Positions 1 through 12,900 of a stretch of DNA of 64,000 nt are shown piece after piece; the stretch's first letter is position 1; every line of letters begins with the position of its first letter. A program made the translations under genes and the position numbers. The stretch covers positions 340,001-404,000 of the forward strand of contig OX359287.1 of assembly GCA_947179155.2 (NCBI GenBank), given 5' to 3'. The stretch comes from Hedera helix (Eukaryota; Streptophyta; Magnoliopsida; Apiales; Araliaceae). The notes under the pieces were generated by a model that was not told the origin of the DNA, made no database searches, and saw nothing but the letters and a program-made list of their open reading frames with translations.

Positions 1-272
1 TCATCTCTCCCTCCCCTTCCCTTTACTCCCCTGTCTATTATTTATGTAATCGTAATTTGATTTGGTATTAGTGTTAGTACTCGAGGAGGAGAATTGTCAA
101 TAGCTCAAATCAAATCTGTCCCTCTTAATATCATACAATATATTATTACATACTCTCTCCCTTCCCTCCCCTTCCATGATAATAATCTGGCCATTTGATC
201 AACTAAAATTCATTCATTCATTCTAATGCTGCTAGCAGTTGAGGGGTAGATTGATAATAATAGAGGAAGGAA
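1..272 (+). promoter_or_regulatory. Upstream region / probable 5' UTR of the BIG1-like gene
   Basis: This stretch precedes the BIG1-like start codon. It has pyrimidine-rich tracts (about 1-32 and 150-176) and a short CATT repeat near 210-222, as is common in plant 5' leaders. I could not place a TATA box or a transcription start with confidence. The start at 273 is chosen because the protein opens there with the glycine-rich leader and the conserved LGPSLDKIIKN block of this family. Confidence 0.4.
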
Positions 273-1366
273 ATGTCAGGAGGAGGTGGTGGAGCGCAAA
301 CCCTAGGCAGGCCTTCCCGATGTGGATGGGTTCTGGGGCCATCCCTAGACAAGATCATCAAGAACGTGGCCTGGAGGAAGCACTCTCATCTCGTTTCCGC
401 CTGCAAGTCAGCTCTCGACAAGCTCCATACCCTCTCCGACTCCTCCTCCCCAGATCCCTCGTCTTGCTCCCCTCTCTATGGTTTCTCTCCCTCTGATGCC
501 GATTTCCTCCTCCAACCGCTCATTCTAGCAGTCGATTCCGCCTCCCCCAAGGTGGTGGAGCCAGCGCTGGACTGCGCCTTTAGGCTATTCTCCTTCGGCC
601 TTATCCGCCGCTGCGAGATATCTATGGATCGGCCTCTCGATGGAACCTCCTCCAGCAACAACCTCATTTTCCGCCTCATTGATTCTGTTTGCAAGTCTGG
701 CGGTCTGGGCGAGGAGGGGATTGAACTGGCTGTGCTCAAAGTCTTGCTTTCTGCAGTTCGTTCTCCCTCAATAGTGATCAGGGGTGATTGCCTGGTCCAC
801 ATTGTCAAGTCCTGTTATAATGTGTATCTCGGTGGCTTGAGTGGGACTAATCAGATCTGTGCAAAGTCCGTTCTTGCCCAGATGATGATCATAGTATTCA
901 CCAGGGTTGAGGAGGACTCCATGCTGGCTCACTTTCGCACTGTATCTGTGTCTGAGCTCTTGGAGTTCTCTGACAGGAATTTGAATGAAGGCAGTTCCAT
1001 TCAGTTTGCCCAGAACTTTATCAATGAGGTTGTTCAAGTGTTTAATGAAAGCAGGGTTTCTGATTCTATGCAGTCTCTTCCTCCTTCGGAACTTCAACTT
1101 GGGAGCCTTCCTGTCTCAGAAGCAGCTGACCAAAAGAAAGGTGGTGACTCTGTTGTAGACAGGGACTCACCTGCCAATTTGAGTGGTTACAGTAAGATTA
1201 GAGAGGATGGTTTGATGCTTTTCAAGAATTTGTGCAAATTATCAATGAAGTTCTCGTCTCAGGAGCATCCTGATGATCACATTCTCTTGAGGGGGAAGAC
1301 GTTGTCACTGGAGCTCCTCAAGGTCATCATGGACAATGGGGGTCCTATATGGCGCACAAACGAGAG
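273..1366 (+). CDS. BIG1: BIG1-like exon 1 (DCB domain and linker)
   Basis: Encodes residues 1-364 and two bases of codon 365. It carries the dimerisation/cyclophilin-binding region and an acidic linker. The exon ends GAGAG and the intron begins GCAAGTA. Reading on past this point gives about 95 non-homologous codons, while the GC donor restores the conserved NERFLN junction with exon 2. Confidence 0.9.
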
Positions 1367-4300
1367 GCAAGTATACCCCTCTCAATCTTTTTTCAACTTA
1401 AGCATATGCACTGTTAATATCTTATATTCAGGTCTTATTTACCAGTTTATTGTCATTAATGACTCTATAGATCTTATTATGCGTACATACATATATAAAC
1501 AACTGAAGATTTTTAATAAGCTGAAGAATGATAAGTTCCCGCGAGTAAAATGGAAATGTTTTTGTGGACAAAAGCACTTTAGTCATCTCATAAAATTCTC
1601 AAGCAGAGATGAATCTATGCTCGGCAAAGAACAAAAAAGAAGTAAATAAAAAATTTTAAGCCCGTCTTGGCAGAGGAAATTGGCGCAAAGTTGCAGCTCA
1701 GAATTGAATTTGGGCCACCAATTTTAATTCTGACATATTCTAATGCTCAATTCTGCAAAATTCGTTTATCATTCAAATGACAGTGAGACCAATTTTTAGG
1801 CCTGGTATTCCTCCATTTACAACTTTCATTAAATGAAAATGGGTTAAAGGCTGTTTTGAAGTTGCCAAAGATGAGAAGAGAGAACTGGTTAAGCAGCCTT
1901 TTACCTTTTAGGTTAAGCTTCAATTTCTTCTTATTTTATATATGTTCTTTTCTTTTGCTCAATAACTTTTTTTTTTCTTAATAACTTTATTTTAGTGGCG
2001 GCTCTTGTTAGTTAACACTTTGTGTTTTGTACTTGGACTCAGTTTGATTTTTTTGAAGATTATGGTTGTTTACTTCATTCATTTGAATAACTTAGAAGCT
2101 AATAGGTTTCTTTTGTTCTTTTCACAGGTTTCTTAATAATATCAAACAGTATCTCTGCTTATCATTGTTAAAAAACAGTGCCCTGTCTGTTATGACTATT
2201 TTTCAGCTTCTTTGTTCAATTTTTGCGAATTTCCTATCAAAATTCAGATCAGGGTTGAAAGCAGAAATTGGAATATTTTTTCCCATGCTCATCCTTCGCG
2301 TGCTTGAGAATGTGCTTCAACCTAGTTTCTTACAGAAGATGACTGTACTCAATTTATTGGAGAAGATATCTCAGGATTCTGAGATTGTTATTGATATTTT
2401 TGTCAACTACGACTGTGATGTGGATGCTCCAAACATCTTTGAAAGGTATTGAGCATCCCTATTATTTGAAATCCTGTTAATGTTGGTACACCGTTACTTT
2501 CCTACTTTTCCTACTTTCAGTTAATATTGGTCTTGCTTTGCTCACATACTGTAGAAGTCTATGATATGGTTCTTTCCTCACATATACTACTACACTTATT
2601 TACTTATGTTATGGTTGTCATCTCATTTGCATCAGGGTTCAGTAAATTGTATTAAAACCTGTTTAATTCCATCAGATATTTGCAGGTCTGTTAATGGCCT
2701 TCTGAAGACTGCACTAGGTCCACCTCCTGGTTCAGCAACCACTTTGTCTCCTGCGCATGATCTTACATTTCGACTCGAGTCTGTAAAGTGTTTGGTTAGG
2801 ATCATAAAGTCAATGGGGACTTGGATGGACCAGCAATTGAAAATAGGAGATTTTTGTCTACCAAACACCTCTGATACTGAAAATCTTAGTGAAAATCAGA
2901 CCAGTCGTGGCGGTGACGAAGGAAATCTTCCGGAGTTAGAGCTGCAATCTGAAGCAATATCTGAATTGTCAAATGCTGCTACTCTGGAGCAACGCCGAGC
3001 TTATAAATTAGAGCTTCAGGTTTAGTAATGATTCACTTGAAGATAGATATTATTACTATTGCTATGTTTTTATTCTTAATACATGGTCATTATTCATCTA
3101 CTCGTACTGATGCTGACGTGCTTTCTTTTGCTGTGATGCCATAAAATTTATATTTCCCTGTATTTATGCTGTTTATATTGGCTCATAGTAGTTTGGATTA
3201 ACGCATACTGACATCTTTATTTTTTAAATGCAGAAAGGTATTTCTCTGTTTAATAGAAAGCCTTCCAAGGGCATTGAGTTTTTGATAAGTAACAAAAGAA
3301 TTAGCGGTTCTCCTGAAGAAGTTGCACAGTTCTTGAAAAACACTTCTGGCCTGAATGAAGCTATGATTGGTCACTATTTGGGGGAAAGGGAGGAGTTCTC
3401 TTTGAAAGTTATGCATGTTTATGTTGATTCCTTCAACTTTGGAGGGATGGACTTTGGGGAGGCAATTAGATTTTTCTTAAGGGGCTTCAGATTACCTGGA
3501 GAGGCACAGAAGATTGACCGGATCATGGAAAAATTTGCTGAGCGCTACTGTAAATGCAACCCTAATTCTTTTACTAGTGCAGATACTGCTTACGTCCTTG
3601 CTTACTCTGTAATAATGCTCAACACAGATGCCCATAATAGCATGGTCAAAGATAAGGTGAGTATGTTTCATACTATAATATTTACTATTTACTTCGTTGT
3701 TGTTTTTTCTACCTTGTGCTTTAAAATATATGTTTTCTCCTTTTCTTCTCTGTTTTGAAGCTTCATCACTTGAACTTAAAAGGAAAAAAAATAGAGAAAG
3801 ACACTGCAGATATAAGTTTTGAGCTAGAAGCATAATTTTTTTTTCAAGTACCTTTTTGTTCTTGCTATATATATTTTGTGCGTGTGTATATATTATTTTA
3901 TTATTTCATAATGATAAATTGTTGTAATGTATTTGATTTTCTTACCACTATTTCATTTTAGATTTTTGTAAAAAGGCTGAGTAGGAGATTAAGAGTAGAA
4001 ACTATCTATAAGATAGTAGGATATAATACTATTTGATATGAAGAATTTGAATAAAAATGCAATTGTCAAATTTGTACATACACTTGCTTTCATGTTGCGA
4101 ACTTGGGATTCTCTGTCAATGGTATTGCTAGCAAGTGTAGAATTGTTTTTGGTTCTGTTCTGACTTTTTATTCTGCATTGGGGTTGGATATGAAGATGAC
4201 CAAGGCTGATTTTATCCGAAACAACCGTGGGATTGATGATGGAAAGGACTTACCTGAAGAGTATTTGGGGGCTATGTATGATCAAATTGTAAAGAATGAG

Positions 4301-6880
4301 ATTAAGATGAAAGCTGAATCTTCTGTTCCTCAGAGCAAGCAGGCAAACAGTGTGAATAGACTATTGGGCTTGGATGGTATACTTAATCTAGTTTGGAAGC
4401 AGACAGAAGAAAAACCCTTGGGTACGAATGGAGTTCTTATAAGGCACATCCAAGAGCAGTTCAAGGCAAAATCTGGAAAATCTGAGTAAGCTATAGTAAC
4501 TTCCCAAGGTCGACTCTATTTATATTTCGGTCATCGTAAATTGGTAATTGTATTGTATTTGGTTATTTGGGGTAGGCCATGATCCCACCTGGAAAAAAAG
4601 TTAACTTAGTTATATATGCTTATAATAGAAACCATCCATAATCACAGTTTAATATGCTTATATTATTTACCAATTGCCTATTGGTTACGTATGCTTATAT
4701 GATATAATTTAAACCAATTCTTTTTAGTTATATCTGCATGATTATAATTTATGATTCCATTCGTAAACTCATTATTCCACTATCTCTCTAAGACTTTTCT
4801 TATCTTCATTTTCTATATTGTTTATTTTATTGCTTTTATTCATATTTTCTTTTTAACTTGTTATTAATTTTATATTGCCATGTTGCATCAAAGAAATTGT
4901 ACGTTAATATTTAACACACTTTCATATTTATAGGTTTATTTATTATTTATAATTCTTTTGTAAATAATTTTATTCATAATTTAGACTTTTATATGATTTA
5001 TAGTTGTATTTATTAATTTTGATTAGTATACTAATGCTTGCATTTAAGAATTTTTTGTGATGATTTTTTACTTTTTTTGAATATATAATAGTTAATTACG
5101 GTTCTATATTTATTTACCAGAAATAATAAATTTGGGTTACAGTTGGTGAATTTTTTGTTTTTAGGCTTACCATCTCTAGGATGTTGTACATTGAACAGAG
5201 AATTGTTGGATTTTTTACTCAATTATTGATGGATTTCATTATTTGAAATAGCGTCAAGTGACATTAAGATTGATTAATTAACATGTACAAAAAAATCTAC
5301 TGGGTGATGCTCTTATTTTTATGTGTAATTTTGAATCATATTTACTATTGAATTTTTTTCTTTGGCCCTTCCCGCCACAAAATCTTGGTGCCATCAGTGG
5401 TAACTAGGGGTATTCATTTGTCTGGTTATATAATTTTGAACCAACCCAATGTCATCGGTTTGGGAAAATATGAACCCAAACCAAATTGCTACACGTTTTT
5501 CGGTTTGAATTTTTGTTAGAAAGTACTAGTTTTTGTATTTTATACGATATTAGAGATTAATTATTATAAGATATTAATTGTTTTAGCTCGTAAAGTTTGC
5601 AATATTTGTTGTTAATCGCTTAAAGTTACAAAAATTTATTTAAGGTTAAAGATGGAGTTTTAGTAGTAGAAAGTTATAAAATATATTATATTTATTTATT
5701 TTTTGGTATTCGGTTTGGTTTGGTTTACGCAGTTTAGTCTAATGGTTAACCTAAACCATACCAACAATGATTGGTTTATAAAAATATGGTACCAAACTAA
5801 ACCAATTCACTCTCATAACCCGGCCAAAAGTATTGATTTGGTCGCGTTGTTCGGTTTGGTTTGGGTAGTGAACACCCCTAGTGGTAACTCTATTGGTTCA
5901 ACAATTTATATTGGGTGGTCATTTGTTTTTATTATTTCCATGCATGGAATTTTATGACCTGTGGTAAATGTCAAGCTAAGATGGTTTAAAGTATCTATGT
6001 CAAGGAATTCTAATCCCCCTACAACTTGTTCGAACTCTTCTTATAAAATGATAAAGAAACTCTGATGTCATGTGGTGTTGCAGGTCTATTTATTATGCTG
6101 TTGCAGATCCAGCTATATTGAGGTTTATGGTTGAGGTTTGTTGGGGTCCAATGCTCGCTGCATTCAGTGTAACTTTGGACCAGAGTGATGACAAGGCTGC
6201 TACATCTCAAAGTTTACAAGGCATCCGACATGCTGTGCATGTTAATGCAGTAATGGGTATGCAGACCCAGAGAGATGCATTTGTTACCACTGTGGCCAAG
6301 TTTACTTACCTCCACTGCGCTGCAGATATTAAGCAAAAAAATGTTGATGCTGTCAAGGTAATTATACTTTTGCCCCTTGTTCTCCATCTGTCGGAACAAT
6401 TATTCAGTGTTATAAAATCGCCCTAGGAAGCCGCCTAGGTGAGGCAGTTAACAACTTTCTATGCTATAATTACTCAAAAAATGCCAGGGCTGAATACTGG
6501 GGCCTGGGCAGCTTAGTAGGTAATTATCTCTTAGAAAGCCAACCATGGAGATTGAGAGGGAGAGTGAGAAGATCGTGATTGACAATTGAGAAGGTGAGAG
6601 AGACGAGCGTGATTGACAATCTAGAAGGAGAGAGGGAGAAGACCACGATTAACAATCGAGAGGGAGAGAGAGACTACTGTGATTGACTATTGACAGTAGC
6701 TTACTTTTCTTATGTGTTCTCTATATCTATGGAATACATATATTTGCATTTAACCCTGTCCACATACCTACACTATATTAGAATATTATACAATATACTG
6801 AATATCTACCCATGTCCCACACAACTTGGTTTATGCACTATATTATATAATATATTCAATATTTCAAGCAGCATGTTTCC

Positions 6881-6914
<34 letters not shown>

Positions 6915-9900
6915 AAACTAACCGCCTTGACCCCCAAGTGCTCCCTTGCCTGCCTAGGTCTGCCAAGCGCTTTTAGAACATTGCAATTATTCACTTCGTA
7001 ATATATATTTTGAGGCAATATGTTCATTGTCTCCCAATATTTCCCGCTCCCATGTTTGAAATGAAAAAAAGATAAAGGAAATGATCTTGACGTTTTGCCA
7101 TCATTTCCAAAACGACCTTGACGTGCAGTCCTCAATTTTTTCATTGTTTCAGTGTTTCATAATTAATGTTTTCATGTTGCTCTTCAATTTATATTGTCTA
7201 CACATCCACACACAATGACATGTGGACTTTAAGGAAGTCTCAATAATATCATCAAATTGAGGAATCTAGATAAAACTTATGAAAAGTTTGGATGCATTTT
7301 AATTTCTTAAAACTGGATTTCTCAAATTAAGTATGAAGTTAGGAACATTCTAGCTAAAGGGATGAATTCCAGTTCTTTTGGGATAGGAATTTTGTATAAA
7401 ATTGCTTGTTTTGCTCCCTTTTATAACCTTGGAGCACTACATGTACAGCTCTCAATTATAGTTATCTTAATGCGTCATTTTATCCATCGTATTGTTAATT
7501 ATTTTTATTTTTATTTTTCCCTTCTTTCCATTAAAACTTTTTGTATAGAAAATATATTATTAGTATTATCATCTTAAAATTCTTGTGTATTGTATAGGGA
7601 ATTAAACTCCTTTAGTTACATTCTCCCTGTGTATGGTACCACGTTTATATGTCAAAAAGTTTCTATATTATTCTTCTCACAAGTGTTTGTTTGCTCGCGT
7701 CAATCTTGGCAGGCCATTATATCAATTGCCATTGAAGATGGAAATTATCTCCAGGAAGCTTGGGAACATATATTAACATGTCTCTCTCGATTTGAGCATT
7801 TGCAACTATTAGGAGAGGGTGCACCATCTGATGCATCGTTTTTTACTACGTCAAATGGTGAAACTGATGAAAAATCACTGAAGTCAAGTTTTACATCCTT
7901 TAAGAAAAAAGGAACTCTTCAGAATCCAGCTGTGATGGCTGTTGTTCGAGGGGGTTCCTATGATAGCACCAGTATTGGAGTCAATGCCTCGGGACTGGTA
8001 ACACCAGAACAGATCAGCAACTTTATTTCAAACCTGAATTTACTTGATCAGGTGGGCAATTTTGAGTTGAACCACATTTTCGCACATAGCCAAAGGTTAA
8101 ACAGTGAGGCTATAGTGGCTTTTGTGAAAGCTCTGTGCAAAGTTTCCATGTCAGAGTTGCAGTCTCCAACAGATCCTCGTGTATTCAGTCTCACAAAGAT
8201 AGTTGAAGTTGCGTAAGATTCTAACTCTAATGTTTCTGCACTTTCTTCCATCTCTTGAATAATTGACATGATAATATCAATGATTATTATTGTATTAGTT
8301 CATGGTGTTGAATGTATTGCAACATATTGAGTTTCTTGCTTTCATATGATAGGAAATGAAAACCTTATTCATTGTATTTTAAAATCTTAGTTGATATTTA
8401 AGTTTTTAAATATCCCCCCACCAAACTTGCACAAATGTCGAATTTCTTAATGATGTGGTCTATAACTTGTTTGCCAAAATATTCTTGAAAGCAATGAGGG
8501 ATTAGATATACGATCACTCCACGGTTTCTCTCTTTTGATAATCCACCGTGCTTCCTCTTATTTTATAAGTCCACACTTTGGTTCCCCTTTTGCAGGCATT
8601 ACAATATGAATCGCATAAGACTAGTGTGGTCTCGTATATGGAGTGTTCTTTCAGACTTCTTTGTGTCAGTTGGTTTGTCTGAAAATCTTTCAGTTGCGAT
8701 CTTTGTCATGGATTCACTGAGGCAGCTTGCTATGAAGTTCCTAGAAAGGGAGGAGTTGGCAAATTACAAATTTCAAAATGAGTTTTTGATGCCATTTGTT
8801 ATTGTTATGCAAAAAAGCAGCTCCATTGAAATCAGGGAGCTAATAGTTCGGTGTATCTCACAGATGGTCCTTAGTCGTGTCAGTAATGTAAAATCTGGGT
8901 GGAAGAGTGTTTTCATGGTAAGTAAATGTTCTCCCGTTATTTATTTATGTATCTGTATATGATTACTATTTTATTTGCCTGGTTAAAATATTTAGTTGCA
9001 TAATGCACTGGGCTTGAACTTATATAGTTTTACTTGAGGGTGTTCAAAATGAGTTGAACTTGGAGTAGTAATTTGTATGTATTTTTGGAATCATGTTCCC
9101 CTATTCTATGAAAATCTGGTATTTATAAAGATGTTTTATTTTATTATTATTTGTGTACAGATCTTTGTTAGAAAGAATATATGGAATTTACTAATTGTTG
9201 AAAATTAGCCTCATGTTTGGTAATATCAAGGAATAAAAAAATGTGATTATGTCGAGAAACAATTTTCTTAAAGATAATGTATAACAGAAAAAAGAGAAAC
9301 CAATTATGTTTCTGTGAGGATTCAAATGCTTTTATTCCCCAACAAACATGTTCTGTTAAGAACACGAGAAATTGAAAAGAAAGAGCCCTATGCACCTCCC
9401 ACCCAACATAGAAAAAGAAAAAGAGTGGAGCTTTTATTGTTGAAGCTTTGATTGTAGTAAATTTCATTTAGAGGCTCAAAAGATATATTCCGTCCATATA
9501 TTTGACTTGTCAACTTTTCTTTACATATATTGAAGTTTGCCTTGGACACACTTAAACTTATGATTCAATATATATTATTTTAAAATTTGAATTTTAATAT
9601 ATATTTTTTATTGGGAAATTAGGTTTTAATGTGTCACAGACAAACCTTGTTTACATGAACAAAGTTTTGAAACAAAGATAATTATTCTGCATTGCAAAAC
9701 GCCAAAGTCATTTACCTAGTAATGATAGGGTTGTTTTTCTTGTGTTTCTTTGGACTTCTGCAACGGGGGCTTTTAGAGGTATCTTTTGACTGATTAATAT
9801 AGAGATTGGAGGGCCACGCTTTTTTATGTGCTCTTCTGTTTTTGTATTTTTATTATACTGAGGGTGTACTTCTTGTCCCCCATTTATTATAGCCTTTCTT

Positions 9901-12900
9901 TTCTATTAGTTAAATTTCTTCTTTTATCAAAAAAATAAAATAAAATTTACCTAGTAATGTTTGATTGAAAAATCTAAGATCTCTCACAACTCCTTGTTTA
10001 AGAGGCGACCACTCCTTATCTCCTCTCTAATAAGCTTTTGTCCGGTTCCTCAATAGAAATGGGTAGGTGGAAATGGCAATGAGATAAGTACGAACACTTG
10101 GCAATGTACTTCGAATCAACACCATCTGATCCCCTTTCGAAAGATAAAGATCACTTCAAGCCACTATTCTCCTCTTCAACCTCCCAATCACTGGTGTCAA
10201 ATGTTTTTGGATTTATGTCTCGCTCCCAGTGGATGCGCCAAGAACATCGCAGGGAGATAACCAACTTGACACCCAAGAATAAAAGCCAACTTCACTGGCC
10301 TTTGAACATCCCCGCTTGAAATCAATGACTATTGCAAGCATTGATTTTAAGCCCCTACACCGCGTTTCAAAGCACAACTTCAAGGATCCCAACTCCACAT
10401 TTTCCTCATGAAAGATGTTAGTATCATACACAAGAAGTAAATGGGACCGAAACAGGATTTCCTTCCCTGTGGAAAGCCCTGTAACAAGTCTGCATCAACA
10501 GCTCTCTCCATCGCTATATTGAAAAATGAAGCAGATAATGAGTCTCCTTGTTTCAAACCCCAAGAAAAAGTTAAGTAACCATCTGGGGAACCATTCACCA
10601 GAGACCCCTGCCGAAGAAATGCAAGCTCTAATCCACAGCATCTATGTTTAACAAAAATTCCCATTTAACATGTTCATACATCTTTTCTATATCTAACTTG
10701 CAAATCACCCCCATACTGCCTTGGCGAATTCTCTCCTCCATACATTAATTAGCTACTAAAGCCGCATCACAATCTGCTGATCAGCCAGAAAAACATTGTG
10801 GTTCTGAAATCACTGAATTCACCACCTTTCTTAAACAACACACTAGCATTTCCAGAAATGTTGATACTGCTAGTAATGCTATCATGGCACTGTCAAAATT
10901 TGAGGCACTGGTCAATAATAAATGGTACATTATATTCAAAGCCTTCTTAACCGGAGCACGTCTTTTTGACCTGAAGCATTTAATAAGGACCAACTGGTCC
11001 CTGCGAATGTCTTTTTTCACATTAATCTCTTTCCTCTGCAGGTTTTTACTGCTGCTGCCGCTGATGAAAGGAAGAACATAGTCTTGTTGGCCTTTGAGAC
11101 CATGGAAAAGATAGTAAGAGAATATTTCCCTTACATAACTGAGACTGAGAGTGTGACTTTTACAGATTGTGTTAGATGCCTCATCACGTTCACAAACAGT
11201 AGATTCAACAGTGATGTTAGCCTCAATGCTATTGCTTTTCTCCGATTTTGTGCTGTCAAACTTGCGGATGGGGGACTTATTTACAATGACAAAAATAAGG
11301 ATGACGAGTCTTCCATTCGAGTAGTGGACGACGATTCTACAGATGGACAAACTTTGATGTATAAAGATGATAATGTGTCCTTTTGGATTCCTTTGCTTAC
11401 AGGTAAACTGTTTACAACCTTAGGTTCCTGGCAATAGTTGACTGAATGATTGATTAGCAAACAAGTGAATAATGGTTAATTGGTTTAAAACCAACTAGTT
11501 GTCTACAAATTATTTTCAACAGCAATAGTCTTCCTTTTCAATCTACTTCCTCAGACCCAATTGAAGTGTCATGCTTTCCTTATTTCAAAGCCGAGTGTCA
11601 TGGTTATTAGATCAATGCGAAAATGGAGATATAACATATGTACCCTATCAGTTGATGAGGCATATAGACATAGTTATCTTTTAAAACTTAAACTATGTGA
11701 CATGTTCACCACGACATTCAAATTGGTTTGGAGAGACTACTTGATCACACTGACTTTTAAGTCACTGTAACTATGCCTTGGAACAACTTAATTGGCAGAT
11801 GCACGTGTTTCCTGTTTCTACTGATTGGTGGTTTTTATCAATCCCATTGCAGTGCTCTGTTATATTTAATATGCAATAAAAAACAGGCCGTGTTATACAG
11901 CATCTTCATATTATTATGCATATGTTATTTCAGGGTTATCAAGACTGACATCAGATCCCAGGTCAACTATCAGAAAGAGTGCTTTGGAAGTGCTCTTCAA
12001 CATTTTGAAGGATCATGGTCATCTTTTCTCCCGTCAATTTTGGATCAGTATTTTCAGTTCTATAATATTCCCCATATTTGAATCGGTGAGTGACAAGAAA
12101 GAAAATCACGTGCAAGATGACCAATACTCACCATATTCCAGTTCTCCCCATCCTGACGGAAATAATTGGGATTCTGAAACTTCTGCTGTGGCAGCTCAAT
12201 GTCTAGTACATATCTTTGTCAGTTTTTTTAATGTGGTGAGGTCTCAACTACCTGGGTTGGTTTTTATACTTGCAATTTTGATTAAAAGTACTGGCAAGGG
12301 TTATGCAAGCACTGGAGTAGCAGCATTGATGCGTTTGGTAAAAGACTTGGGAGGTAGCCTATCAGAAGATGAATGGACGGACATCTTCCTTGCGTTGAAT
12401 GAAGCCGCAGCTTCTACTTTGCCTGGAATTTTAAGGCTGGTAAGAACCATGGATAGTTCTGAGATACCTGATCATGCTCAAGCCCATCCTAACGATTCAC
12501 AATTGTTATCTGACAATGGATTTAACACTGCTGAGTCTGAGGATGACAACTTGCAAACTGCAGAATATATTGTTTCAAGGATGAAGAGTCATATAGCTGC
12601 ACTTCTTCTCATTTTACAGGTTCTTTCTCTTGCTCTAGCCACAATGGCATGAAATTATTGCTAATAGATTTCTTTATTCGGTTTTAACAACCACATTTTC
12701 TATCTTGAAAACTTAGTGCGACTTTCCTAACTTCTTAGTATGGGAATTGTTGTTTACAACCTTGAGGTACCTTTTTTGCTGGTTCGTGTTGTGTTGACAA
12801 TTACTTATAATTTCATGCCTTATTTTTTCCTCGTTGTTTGACATATTGTCTATTCTTGGATTATCATGTTACTCCCTACTTCTCTACTTTTCATTTTTCT

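Noticed and set aside
239..496. Reading frame overlapping the start of the BIG1-like gene
   Set aside because: Out of frame with the conserved exon 1, no ATG at its start, no recognisable domain.
1367..1649. Continuation of the exon 1 frame to a stop at 1,649, suggesting a short 458-residue protein
   Set aside because: The extra residues look like translated intron, and exon 2 continues the conserved protein after the GC donor.
6690..7001. 103-codon frame
   Set aside because: Runs through the (CA)n microsatellite and the end of a hAT element.
10781..11350. 189-codon - strand frame
   Set aside because: Shadow of BIG1-like exon 9 on the opposite strand plus intron sequence.
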